Below are positions 14,487 through 21,172 of a stretch of 22,939 bases of DNA, piece after piece. The translations under genes were made by a program, and so were the position numbers. Under the pieces are notes generated by a model that did no database searches, had not been told where the DNA came from, and saw only the letters and a list, made by a program, of their open reading frames with translations. The DNA is from Prevotella sp. UBA6387 (GTDB lineage: Bacteria; Bacteroidota; Bacteroidia; Bacteroidales; Bacteroidaceae): the NCBI GenBank assembly GCA_002437565.1, contig DJQL01000086.1:1767-24705 (forward strand). The letters are read 5' to 3'. Numbering within the stretch: the first letter of the stretch is position 1; each line of letters begins with the position of its first letter.

Positions 14487-14804
14487 ATGAGTAAGTTACA
14501 TATCAAGAAAGACGACAACGTCATAGTCATTGCCGGTTCCGACAAGGGCAAGACGGGTAAAGTGCTCAAGGTGCTTGTGAAAGAGAACCGTGCCATCGTT
14601 GAGGGTGTCAACATGGTTTCAAAGAGCACGAAGCCTTCAGCTAAGAATCCTCAAGGAGGAATCGTAAAGCAAGAGGCTCCTATTCACATCTCAAACATCA
14701 GCCTTATCGATCCTAAGAGTGGCAAGGCTACCCGAATCGCTGTAAAGCACGAGGGCAAGAATGTCATCCGCATCGCTAAAAAGTCAGGAGAGGAGATCAA
14801 GTAA
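14487..14804 (+). CDS. rplX: 50S ribosomal protein L24
   Basis: A 105-residue assembly-initiator protein. A KOW motif is present at VIVIAGSDKGKTGKVLKVL, followed by the conserved NMVSKSTKPSAKNPQGGIVKQEAPIH segment (split here as two recognisable parts). An in-frame ATG at 14475 would add MKEV. The start at 14487 is preferred because family members begin MSKLHIKK and an AGAAGTA precedes it. Its stop overlaps the rplE start by one base. Confidence 0.95.
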   Translation: MSKLHIKKDDNVIVIAGSDKGKTGKVLKVLVKENRAIVEGVNMVSKSTKPSAKNPQGGIVKQEAPIHISNISLIDPKSGKATRIAVKHEGKNVIRIAKKSGEEIK

Positions 14805-15358
14805 TGGATACAGCACAGTTAAAGAAACAGTATAACGAGCAGATTGCTCCAGCTCTTAAAGAGCAGTTCAACTATTCTTCTGCCATGCAGGTTCCTGCCT
14901 TGAAGAAGATCGTCATCAACATGGGTCTTGGCGATGCCACTCAGGACAAGAAAATCATCGACGTATCCGTCAACGAGCTCACTGCAATCACTGGTCAGAA
15001 AGCCGTGGCAACATACTCAAAGAAGGATATTGCAAACTTCAAGCTTCGTAAGAAGATGCCTATCGGCGTGATGGTAACACTTCGTCGTGAGCGTATGTAC
15101 GAGTTCCTGGAGCGTCTTGTGAAGATCGCCCTCCCTCGTATTCGCGACTTCAAGGGTATCAATTCAAAGTTTGACGGACGCGGCAACTACACTCTTGGTA
15201 TTGATGAGCAGATCATCTTCCCTGAGATCAACATCGACCAAGTAGACCGCCTTCAGGGTATGAACATCACTTTCGTCACGTCAGCTACTACTGATGAGGA
15301 GGGTTTCGCTCTGCTTAAGGCATTCGGCCTTCCTTTCAAAAACGCTAAAAACGATTAA
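14804..15358 (+). CDS. rplE: 50S ribosomal protein L5
   Basis: A 184-residue protein of the central protuberance that binds 5S rRNA and contacts P-site tRNA. Conserved features are KIVINMGLGDA, the SKKDIANFKLRKKMPIG segment and the FPEINIDQ motif near the C-terminus. It overlaps rplX by one base; a GAGGAG lies eight bases before the start but is also coding (Glu-Glu) in rplX. It ends six bases before rpsN. Confidence 0.98.
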   Translation: MDTAQLKKQYNEQIAPALKEQFNYSSAMQVPALKKIVINMGLGDATQDKKIIDVSVNELTAITGQKAVATYSKKDIANFKLRKKMPIGVMVTLRRERMYEFLERLVKIALPRIRDFKGINSKFDGRGNYTLGIDEQIIFPEINIDQVDRLQGMNITFVTSATTDEEGFALLKAFGLPFKNAKND

Positions 15359-15364
15359 AGAGAT

Positions 15365-15667
15365 ATGGCAAAAGAATCAATGAAGGCTCGCGAGGTAAAG
15401 CGTGCCAAGCTCGCAGCCCGCTATGCTGAGAAGCGCGCGGCTCTGAAGAAGATTATAGCTACTTCCAACGACCCCGCTGAGGCTTATGAGGCTGCTCGTA
15501 AATTGCAGGCCATTCCAAAGAACGCAGACCCAATCCGCCAGCACAATCGCTGCAAGATTACAGGTCGCCCACGTGGATTTATCCGTCAGTTTGGTATTTC
15601 ACGTATACAGTTCCGTGAGATGGCTTCTCAGGGCTTGATTCCCGGCGTGACGAAAGCAAGCTGGTAA
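15365..15667 (+). CDS. rpsN: 30S ribosomal protein S14, long zinc-free form
   Basis: A 100-residue S14 of the long type, found in the small-subunit head. Only one cysteine is present (C63 in HNRCKITGRPRGF), so the two CxxC zinc-binding pairs of the short form are missing. The C-terminal GISRIQFREMASQGLIPGVTKASW is standard. After it comes the first sizeable gap of the cluster (137 bases) with two hairpins. Confidence 0.97.
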   Translation: MAKESMKAREVKRAKLAARYAEKRAALKKIIATSNDPAEAYEAARKLQAIPKNADPIRQHNRCKITGRPRGFIRQFGISRIQFREMASQGLIPGVTKASW

Positions 15668-15804
15668 AGCAACTATGCCTTTGGTTGGCGGCACCATAAA
15701 CTCTAACCAAGTTTGGTGCTGTCAACAAAACAAGGGTTTCTAAAGAGACACTCACATATTTAATATTGTCGGGGTAGTCCCGATTAATTAAACATTTTTA
15801 TTTT
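15668..15804 (+). promoter_or_regulatory. two-hairpin intergenic element before rpsH
   Basis: Hairpin 1 pairs TTGGCGGCACCA (15685-15696) with TGGTGCTGTCAA (15714-15725): 12 pairs with two G-U. Hairpin 2 (15759-15792) pairs TCGGG with CCCGA over GTAGT and, further out, TTTAAT with ATTAAA. A one-mismatch -7-like TAATATTG lies at 15761-15768. S8 is the autoregulator of the spc operon in E. coli, so an S8-binding element or an internal promoter are the leading ideas. No T-run follows either hairpin immediately. Confidence 0.5.
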
Positions 15805-16200
15805 ATGACAGATCCAATAGCAGATTATCTGACAAGGCTCAGAAACGCAATCATGGCTCATCACCGCGTGGTTGAAGTTCCTGCGTCAAACATGAAGAAA
15901 TCTATCACGAAGATTCTCTTCGAGAAGGGTTACATCCTGAACTACAAGTTCGTTGAGGATGGTCCGCAAGGCACTATAAAGGTTGCCTTGAAGTATGATC
16001 CTCAAACAAAGGAGAACGCCATCAAGAGCTTGAAGCGCGTTTCCACACCTGGCCTTCGCCGTTATACCGGTTACAAGGACATGCCGAGAGTTATTAACGG
16101 ACTGGGTATCGCAATCCTGTCTACATCTAAGGGAGTCATGACAAACAAGGAGGCCACTGACCTTAAGATTGGCGGTGAGGTCCTTTGCTACGTCTATTAA
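15805..16200 (+). CDS. rpsH: 30S ribosomal protein S8
   Basis: A 131-residue primary-binding protein of the small-subunit platform. MTDPIADYLTRLRNAI at the N-terminus and the closing TNKEATDLKIGGEVLCYVY are diagnostic. It follows a 137-base structured gap, unlike the tight spacing elsewhere in the block, and lies 15 bases before rplF. S8 represses spc translation in E. coli by binding its own mRNA, so control at this gap is plausible. Confidence 0.98.
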   Translation: MTDPIADYLTRLRNAIMAHHRVVEVPASNMKKSITKILFEKGYILNYKFVEDGPQGTIKVALKYDPQTKENAIKSLKRVSTPGLRRYTGYKDMPRVINGLGIAILSTSKGVMTNKEATDLKIGGEVLCYVY

Positions 16201-16202
16201 TT

Positions 16203-16207
16203 GGAGG
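16203..16207 (+). promoter_or_regulatory. full Shine-Dalgarno (GGAGG) before rplF
   Basis: GGAGG lies eight bases before the rplF ATG at 16216, ideal spacing. It stands out because most genes here have no such motif. Confidence 0.7.
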
Positions 16208-16215
16208 TTTAAGTT

Positions 16216-16788
16216 ATGTCAAGAATAGGTAAATTGCCAATTAGTGTTCCCGCAGGAGTTACTGTTAACTTCGATGCGAAGGAGAACGTTGTTACCGTTA
16301 AGGGCCCAAAGGGTGAACTCTCACAGTATCTTGACCCATCGATCAAGATGGTTCAGGAGAATGGTCATATCTCTTTCGAGATTGACGAGAATAGCCAGGT
16401 TGACTATAAGCAAAAGCAATCTTTCCATGGACTTTATCGCTCTTTGATCAATAATATGGTTGTTGGCGTGAGCGAGGGTTTTAAGAAGCATCTTGAGCTT
16501 ATCGGTGTCGGTTATCGTGTTTCAAACCAGGGAAATCTTCTTGAGTTCTCTCTAGGTTACACTCACCCTATCTTCCTCCAGCTTCCTAAGGAGGTGAAGG
16601 TAGAGACAAAATCGGAGCGCAACCAGAACCCACAGATAATGCTGGAGTGCGCAGACAAGCAGCTGCTTGGTCTTATTTGTGCTAAAATTCGTTCTTTCCG
16701 CATGCCTGAGCCTTATAAGGGTAAGGGTATACTCTTCAAGGGTGAGGTCATCCGCAGAAAGTCTGGTAAGACGGCTGCAGCTAAGTAA
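16216..16788 (+). CDS. rplF: 50S ribosomal protein L6
   Basis: A 190-residue protein with two similar alpha/beta domains, located near the GTPase-associated centre. It begins MSRIGKLPISVPAGV, and the C-terminal PEPYKGKGILFKGEVIRRKSGK is the family signature. It is a little longer than the E. coli protein (177). Unusually for this cluster, a full GGAGG precedes its start. It lies 22 bases before rplR. Confidence 0.98.
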   Translation: MSRIGKLPISVPAGVTVNFDAKENVVTVKGPKGELSQYLDPSIKMVQENGHISFEIDENSQVDYKQKQSFHGLYRSLINNMVVGVSEGFKKHLELIGVGYRVSNQGNLLEFSLGYTHPIFLQLPKEVKVETKSERNQNPQIMLECADKQLLGLICAKIRSFRMPEPYKGKGILFKGEVIRRKSGKTAAAK

Positions 16789-16810
16789 CTTTTAAAGTGA
16801 CAAAGAAATC

Positions 16811-17155
16811 ATGACAACAAAGAAAGTAGAAAGACGAATCAAGATAAAGTTCCGCATTCGCAAGAACGTCAAGGGAACAGCTGAGCGTCCCCGTCTTACT
16901 GTGTTCCGCTCCAACAAGCAGATTTACGCACAGGTGATTAACGACATAGAGGGCAAGACTGTGGCCTCGGCCTCTTCTTTAGGCTTGGAGAAGCTTCCTA
17001 AGATTCAGCAGGCAGAGAAGGTAGGCGAGGCATTGGCCGAGAAGGCAAAGGCCGCAGGTGTCGAAGCAGTGGTATTTGATCGTAATGGCTATCTCTATCA
17101 TGGCCGCGTTCAAGCTCTTGCTGACGCTGCTCGTAAGGGTGGACTTAATTTCTAA
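16811..17155 (+). CDS. rplR: 50S ribosomal protein L18
   Basis: A 114-residue 5S rRNA-binding protein of the central protuberance. RIRKNVKGTAERPRLTVFRSNKQIYAQ is the core family sequence (given in part: RPRLTVFRSNKQIYAQ), and the FDRNGYLYHGRVQALADAAR ending is typical. It follows rplF by 22 bases and precedes rpsE by six. Confidence 0.98.
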   Translation: MTTKKVERRIKIKFRIRKNVKGTAERPRLTVFRSNKQIYAQVINDIEGKTVASASSLGLEKLPKIQQAEKVGEALAEKAKAAGVEAVVFDRNGYLYHGRVQALADAARKGGLNF

Positions 17156-17161
17156 TCGATT

Positions 17162-17674
17162 ATGGCAATGAATAAAGTAAGAGTTAATAGTGACGCTGAA
17201 TTGAAGGACCGCCTGGTTGCTATCAACCGTGTGACGAAAGTTACTAAGGGTGGTCGTACCTTTACATTCGCTGCCATTGTCGTAGTCGGTGATGGCAACG
17301 GCGTGATTGGATATGGTTTGGGTAAGGCTGGTGAAGTTACCGCCGCCATCCAGAAAGGCACAGACGCTGCCAAGAAGAACCTCTTCAAGGTTCCCGTGCT
17401 CAATGGCACGGTGCCTCACGAGATGGAGGTTAAGTTTGGCGGTGCCCAAGTCCTCTTGAAGCCAGCCGCGGCAGGTACTGGTCTTAAGGCCGGTGGTGCT
17501 ATGCGTGCCGTCCTTGAGAGCGCAGGTATCTCTGATGTGATTGCAAAGTCTAAGGGCTCATCTAATGCCCACAACCTGGTGAAAGCAACAGTGCTTGCGC
17601 TCTCTCAGATGCGTGACGCTTACACTGTAGCCGGTGAGCGTGGTGTCGCCATGGACAAAGTGTTTAACGGTTAA
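17162..17674 (+). CDS. rpsE: 30S ribosomal protein S5
   Basis: A 170-residue decoding-fidelity protein. The double-stranded-RNA-binding-like domain with RVTKVTKGGRTFTFAAIVVV and the second domain with GLKAGGAMRAVLESAGI are clear. An in-frame ATG at 17168 (MNKVRV) is an alternative start. It begins six bases after rplR and ends 13 bases before rpmD. Confidence 0.98.
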   Translation: MAMNKVRVNSDAELKDRLVAINRVTKVTKGGRTFTFAAIVVVGDGNGVIGYGLGKAGEVTAAIQKGTDAAKKNLFKVPVLNGTVPHEMEVKFGGAQVLLKPAAAGTGLKAGGAMRAVLESAGISDVIAKSKGSSNAHNLVKATVLALSQMRDAYTVAGERGVAMDKVFNG

Positions 17675-17687
17675 TGGGATAATAACA

Positions 17688-17864
17688 ATGGCAACAATCA
17701 AAGTAAAGCAAGTAAAGAGCCGCATTGGCGCTCCTGTAGACCAGAAGAGAACCCTTCTCTCGCTTGGTCTCCACAAGATTTCTCAAGTTGTTGAGATTGA
17801 GGATACTCCCAGCAATCTCGGTATGGTCCGCAAGGTTCACCATCTCGTTGAGATCGTTAAGTAA
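17688..17864 (+). CDS. rpmD: 50S ribosomal protein L30
   Basis: A 58-residue protein: MATIKVKQVKSRIGAP, then RTLLSLGLHKISQVVE and a short terminal strand. The length is the bacterial standard. The frame is open upstream to 17634, but that would overlap the end of rpsE, so the ATG at 17688 is chosen. It lies 24 bases before rplO. Confidence 0.97.
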   Translation: MATIKVKQVKSRIGAPVDQKRTLLSLGLHKISQVVEIEDTPSNLGMVRKVHHLVEIVK

Positions 17865-17888
17865 TAACTTTTAAAAATAGACGTAATC

Positions 17889-18335
17889 ATGAAATTACAT
17901 ACATTGAAGCCGGCAGCTGGCTCTACACACTCACGTCGTCGTATTGGTCGCGGTCCAGGTTCTGGACTGGGTGGCACTTCTACGCGTGGTCACAAGGGTG
18001 CCAAGGCTCGTTCCGGTTACAAGAGAAAGATTGGTTTCGAAGGTGGTCAGATGCCATTGCAGCGTCGTGTTCCTAAGGCTGGTTTCAAGAACATCAACCA
18101 TAAGGAGTACTTCGCCGTGAACCTCTCAACCCTTCAGAAGCTCGCTGAGGAGAAAAACCTCAGCAAGATTGGCATCGAGGAGCTTGTGGCTGCAGGTCTC
18201 ACTAATGGTAAGGAACTTGTCAAGATCCTTGGCAAGGGTGAGTTGAAAGCTAAGGTTGACGTCGAAGCCAACGCCTTCTCTAAGACTGCTGAGGAAGCTA
18301 TCAAGGCAGTTGGTGGTAATGCAACAAAACTTTAA
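17889..18335 (+). CDS. rplO: 50S ribosomal protein L15
   Basis: A 148-residue late-assembly protein. The basic Gly/Arg-rich N-terminal tail (SRRRIGRGPGSGLGG, then GHKGAKARSG) threads into 23S rRNA; EGGQMPLQRRVPKAGF is the family signature. Its stop is two bases before the secY start, matching the rplO-secY order conserved in most bacteria. Confidence 0.98.
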   Translation: MKLHTLKPAAGSTHSRRRIGRGPGSGLGGTSTRGHKGAKARSGYKRKIGFEGGQMPLQRRVPKAGFKNINHKEYFAVNLSTLQKLAEEKNLSKIGIEELVAAGLTNGKELVKILGKGELKAKVDVEANAFSKTAEEAIKAVGGNATKL

Positions 18336-18337
18336 TA

Positions 18338-19678
18338 ATGAAAAAGCTAATTGAGACACTAAAGAACTGTTGGATGGTCGAGGATCTTCGTCAGAGGCTT
18401 CTCGTTACTTTCCTGTTTACGGCTATCTACCGTTTTGGATCATTCGTTGTGCTTCCGGGTATTGATCCCGCCAAGCTCGACCAACTTCAGTCGCAAACCA
18501 AGGGTGGCTTGATGTCACTGCTGGACATGTTCTCTGGTGGAGCATTTTCCAACGCGTCTATATTCGCGCTTGGAATTATGCCTTACATCTCAGCTTCCAT
18601 TGTCATGCAGCTTCTTGCCGTCGCTGTGCCTTACTTTCAAAAGATGCAGCGTGAGGGTGAGAGTGGCCGGAAGAAAATACAATGGTACACTCGTGTATTG
18701 ACTGTGGCAATTCTGCTGTTCCAGGCTCCGAGTTACCTTATCAACCTCAAGATGCAGGCCAGCTCGGCTCTTGCGAGCGGCATATCTTGGAGCGTGTTCA
18801 TGATTCCAGCAACTATCATTCTCGCGGCAGGTTCCATGTTCATCCTTTGGTTGGGTGAGCGTATAACTGACAAGGGGGTCGGAAATGGAATCTCATTGGT
18901 AATTATGATTGGTATCATCGCAAGGCTTCCACAGGCTTTTGTTCAGGAGCTTAGCTCAAGGTTCACTGCCATTTCTGGTGGTGGTCTTGTGATGTTTATC
19001 GCCGAGATTCTTATTCTCTACGCTGTCATTTGCGCTTCTATACTTTTGACACAAGGCACTCGTAAAGTGCCTGTCCAGTATGCGAAGCGTCTTGTCGGTA
19101 ACAAGCAAGTGGGTGGTGCCCGCCAGTACATTCCGCTGAAGCTTTTCGCTGCCAACGTTATGCCTATCATCTTTGCTCAAGCATTGATGTTCATTCCTTT
19201 GGCAATCGTTCAGTATCAGAGCAGTGAGTCAAGTTGGTTGGTTAGAAACTTAATGGATAACCGTAGCCTTGTTTACAACATTGTCTACGTAATCCTGATA
19301 GTCGCTTTCACCTATTTCTATACGGCCATCACGCTGAATCCACAGCAGATGGCAGAGGATATGAAACGCAACAATGGCTTCATCCCTGGAATTAAGCCTG
19401 GACACGATACTGCCGAGTATATCGACACTGTCATGTCGCGTATCACGTTCCCAGGTTCACTGTTTATTGCTTTCATAGCTGTCATGCCGGCATTGGCAGG
19501 CTTGCTCAACGTTCAGCAGGCGTTCTCTCAATTCTTCGGAGGTACATCTCTCCTCATCACTGTGGGTGTTGTCATTGACACGTTGCAGCAGATAGAGTCT
19601 TATCTCTTGATGCGCCACTATGATGGACTGTTGAATTCTGGTCACACCCGCAAGGTTGGCACTGTAAGTGCATATTAA
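18338..19678 (+). CDS. secY: preprotein translocase channel subunit SecY
   Basis: A 446-residue inner-membrane protein with about ten transmembrane helices, forming the protein-conducting channel with SecE and SecG. Helix 1 begins TFLFTAIYRFGSFVVLPGI, followed by the plug region, ERITDKGVGNGISL, and the cytosolic loops with GTRKVPVQYAKR and KPGHDTAEYIDTVMSRI that contact the ribosome and SecA. It starts two bases after rplO. The 154-base gap after it lacks the map gene seen in many relatives. Confidence 0.98.
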   Translation: MKKLIETLKNCWMVEDLRQRLLVTFLFTAIYRFGSFVVLPGIDPAKLDQLQSQTKGGLMSLLDMFSGGAFSNASIFALGIMPYISASIVMQLLAVAVPYFQKMQREGESGRKKIQWYTRVLTVAILLFQAPSYLINLKMQASSALASGISWSVFMIPATIILAAGSMFILWLGERITDKGVGNGISLVIMIGIIARLPQAFVQELSSRFTAISGGGLVMFIAEILILYAVICASILLTQGTRKVPVQYAKRLVGNKQVGGARQYIPLKLFAANVMPIIFAQALMFIPLAIVQYQSSESSWLVRNLMDNRSLVYNIVYVILIVAFTYFYTAITLNPQQMAEDMKRNNGFIPGIKPGHDTAEYIDTVMSRITFPGSLFIAFIAVMPALAGLLNVQQAFSQFFGGTSLLITVGVVIDTLQQIESYLLMRHYDGLLNSGHTRKVGTVSAY

Positions 19679-19832
19679 TATGGTCTTTGGATTTATGATT
19701 CCAGGGGCGGATGAATGGAAATACAGGATTGGCTCTCCATTGGAATCCTGATGGAGGGCCTTTCAAGGTTGAGTGTCAAGGCACCCGACGAATTCTCTCT
19801 TCTTTGGAACATTGATAAAGGTTAAATAAATT
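19679..19832 (+). promoter_or_regulatory. attenuator-like element between secY and infA
   Basis: A 10-bp stem, GGCTCTCCAT (19731-19740) with ATGGAGGGCC (19751-19760), one G-U, is followed by TTT and resembles a weak intrinsic terminator. Its loop (TGGAATCCTG) and neighbours can instead pair with CAGGATT (19724-19730, with AATCCTG at 19744-19750) or GATTCCA (19697-19703, with TGGAATC at 19741-19747). The three pairings exclude one another in full. This is a terminator/antiterminator layout by inspection only. Confidence 0.5.
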
Positions 19833-20051
19833 ATGTCAAAACAGTCAGCAATAGAGCAGGACGGCACAGTAATAGAAAGCCTGTCCAACGCCATGTTTCG
19901 CGTAGAGCTTGAGAATGGAGTGCAAATCATCGCCAACATCTCGGGCAAGATGCGTCTGCATTACATTAAGATACTCCCAGGTGATAAGGTCAAGGTAGCG
20001 ATGAGCCCTTACGACCTCACTAAGGGAAGGATTGAGTTCAGATATAAATAG
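19833..20051 (+). CDS. infA: translation initiation factor IF-1
   Basis: A 72-residue S1-type OB-fold protein that occupies the A site during initiation. EQDGTVIESLSNAMFRVELENG, recognised in part by ALSNAMF-like LSNAMFRVELENG, then SGKMRLHYIKILPGDKV and the basic RIEFRYK end are diagnostic. An AAAGG lies 11 bases upstream. It follows the structured secY-infA gap and precedes rpmJ by 27 bases. This secY-infA-rpmJ-rpsM order links the spc and alpha blocks. Confidence 0.97.
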   Translation: MSKQSAIEQDGTVIESLSNAMFRVELENGVQIIANISGKMRLHYIKILPGDKVKVAMSPYDLTKGRIEFRYK

Positions 20052-20078
20052 AACGTCATATTTTTTACATTTACAAAT

Positions 20079-20195
20079 ATGAAGACAAGAACATCCATCA
20101 AGAAGCGTTCAGCAGACTGCAAGATCGTTCGTCGTAAGGGTCGCCTGTTTGTCATCAACAAGAAGAACCCAAAGATGAAACAGCGTCAAGGCTAA
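20079..20195 (+). CDS. rpmJ: 50S ribosomal protein L36, zinc-free form
   Basis: A 38-residue protein starting MKTRTSIKKRSADCKIVRR and ending NPKMKQRQG, the invariant L36 terminus. Only one cysteine is present (C14), so the zinc ribbon ligands (three Cys and one His) of the classical form are missing; this is the zinc-independent type. It lies 27 bases after infA and is followed by a 132-base gap with a promoter. Confidence 0.95.
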   Translation: MKTRTSIKKRSADCKIVRRKGRLFVINKKNPKMKQRQG

Positions 20196-20226
20196 ACGTT
20201 AAAATTGCGTAAAGTTATAGGCTATG

Positions 20227-20250
20227 AGAAAACTATTCGAAGTTTTCTTA
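20227..20250 (+). terminator. AT-rich hairpin after rpmJ, possible weak terminator
   Basis: AGAAAACT (20227-20234) pairs exactly with AGTTTTCT (20241-20248) over ATTCGA, followed by TATTACTTTT. The stem is AT-rich. It could weakly end the spc transcript or, because it sits just upstream of the -7 element at 20252, act as an operator. Confidence 0.35.
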
Positions 20251-20251
20251 T

Positions 20252-20259
20252 TACTTTTG
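20252..20259 (+). promoter_or_regulatory. -7 element, probable internal promoter for the alpha block
   Basis: TACTTTTG at 20252-20259 matches TAnnTTTG exactly. Transcription would start near 20263 with a leader of about 64 bases before rpsM. No -33 TTG is present; the expected position is occupied by the AT-rich hairpin. Confidence 0.5.
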
Positions 20260-20327
20260 TACGCTTTTAAGCAAAAAACGCGTTATTTACACAAACATTT
20301 AAGTTTTTATTCAATTTATTTCAACTA

Positions 20328-20708
20328 ATGGCAATACGAATTGTTGGAGTAGACTTGCCCCAAAACAAGCGTGGCGAGATCGCATTGACTTATATCTATG
20401 GTGTAGGTCGAAGTAGTTCAGCAAAGATATTGGATAAGGCAGGCGTGAGCCGTGACCTGAAGGTCAGCGAGTGGACTGACGATCAGGCTGCCAAGATCCG
20501 TGAGATTATCGGCGCTGAATTTAAGGTGGAGGGCGACCTCCGTTCAGAAATTCAGATGAACATAAAGCGTCTGATGGATATTGGTTGCTACCGTGGTGTC
20601 CGTCATCGTAATGGCCTTCCTGTTCGTGGTCAAAGCACCAAGAACAATGCCCGTACTCGTAAGGGTAAGAAGAAGACTGTTGCAAACAAGAAGAAGGCTA
20701 CTAAGTAA
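20328..20708 (+). CDS. rpsM: 30S ribosomal protein S13
   Basis: A 126-residue head protein bridging to L5 and contacting P-site tRNA through its basic tail. AIRIVGVDLPQNKRGEIALTYIYG (recognised by VDLPQNKRGEIALTYIYG) and the RGVRHRNGLPVRGQSTKNNART segment are typical, followed by a Lys-rich tail. It is the first gene of the alpha block and has a likely promoter 69 bases upstream. Confidence 0.98.
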   Translation: MAIRIVGVDLPQNKRGEIALTYIYGVGRSSSAKILDKAGVSRDLKVSEWTDDQAAKIREIIGAEFKVEGDLRSEIQMNIKRLMDIGCYRGVRHRNGLPVRGQSTKNNARTRKGKKKTVANKKKATK

Positions 20709-20714
20709 TCTAAT

Positions 20715-20719
20715 GGAGG
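20715..20719 (+). promoter_or_regulatory. full Shine-Dalgarno (GGAGG) before rpsK
   Basis: GGAGG lies nine bases before the rpsK ATG at 20729. Apart from rplF no other gene in the cluster has so good a motif in non-coding sequence. Confidence 0.7.
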
Positions 20720-20728
20720 AACTTAATT

Positions 20729-21121
20729 ATGGCAAAACAACAGAAAGCAACATCTAAGAAAAGAAATGTCCGTGTTGAAGCTACAGGTCAACTCCATGTT
20801 CACAGTAGCTTTAACAACATTATTGTGTCTCTTGCCAACAACGACGGTCAGGTGATTTCCTGGTCTTCAGCTGGTAAGATGGGTTTCCGTGGTTCTAAGA
20901 AAAACACTCCTTACGCTGCCCAGATGGCCGCTGAGGACTGCGCGAAGGTGGCATACGGCCTCGGTCTTCGCAAGGTCAAGGCTTACGTCAAGGGTCCAGG
21001 TAATGGTCGTGAGAGCGCTATCCGTGCCATCCATGGCGCAGGTATCGAGGTGACTGAGATTGTAGACGTTACACCATTGCCACACAATGGCTGCCGTCCT
21101 CCAAAGCGCCGTCGTGTATAA
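20729..21121 (+). CDS. rpsK: 30S ribosomal protein S11
   Basis: A 130-residue platform protein next to S7 at the mRNA exit. HVHSSFNNIIVSLANNDGQVI and the C-terminal DVTPLPHNGCRPPKRRRV are diagnostic (the latter shown in full, 18 residues). It follows rpsM by 20 bases with a full GGAGG between them, and precedes rpsD by 51 bases. Confidence 0.98.
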   Translation: MAKQQKATSKKRNVRVEATGQLHVHSSFNNIIVSLANNDGQVISWSSAGKMGFRGSKKNTPYAAQMAAEDCAKVAYGLGLRKVKAYVKGPGNGRESAIRAIHGAGIEVTEIVDVTPLPHNGCRPPKRRRV

Positions 21122-21172
21122 TAAGAACCCTAAGATACATCGTTAGATACAATAAGTAAAGCATTTTAAATT

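Noticed and set aside
19724..19760. H-type pseudoknot formed by CAGGATT/AATCCTG and GGCTCTCCAT/ATGGAGGGCC together
   Set aside because: There are no bases between the two 3' strands, so both full stems cannot form at once; alternative hairpins are more reasonable.
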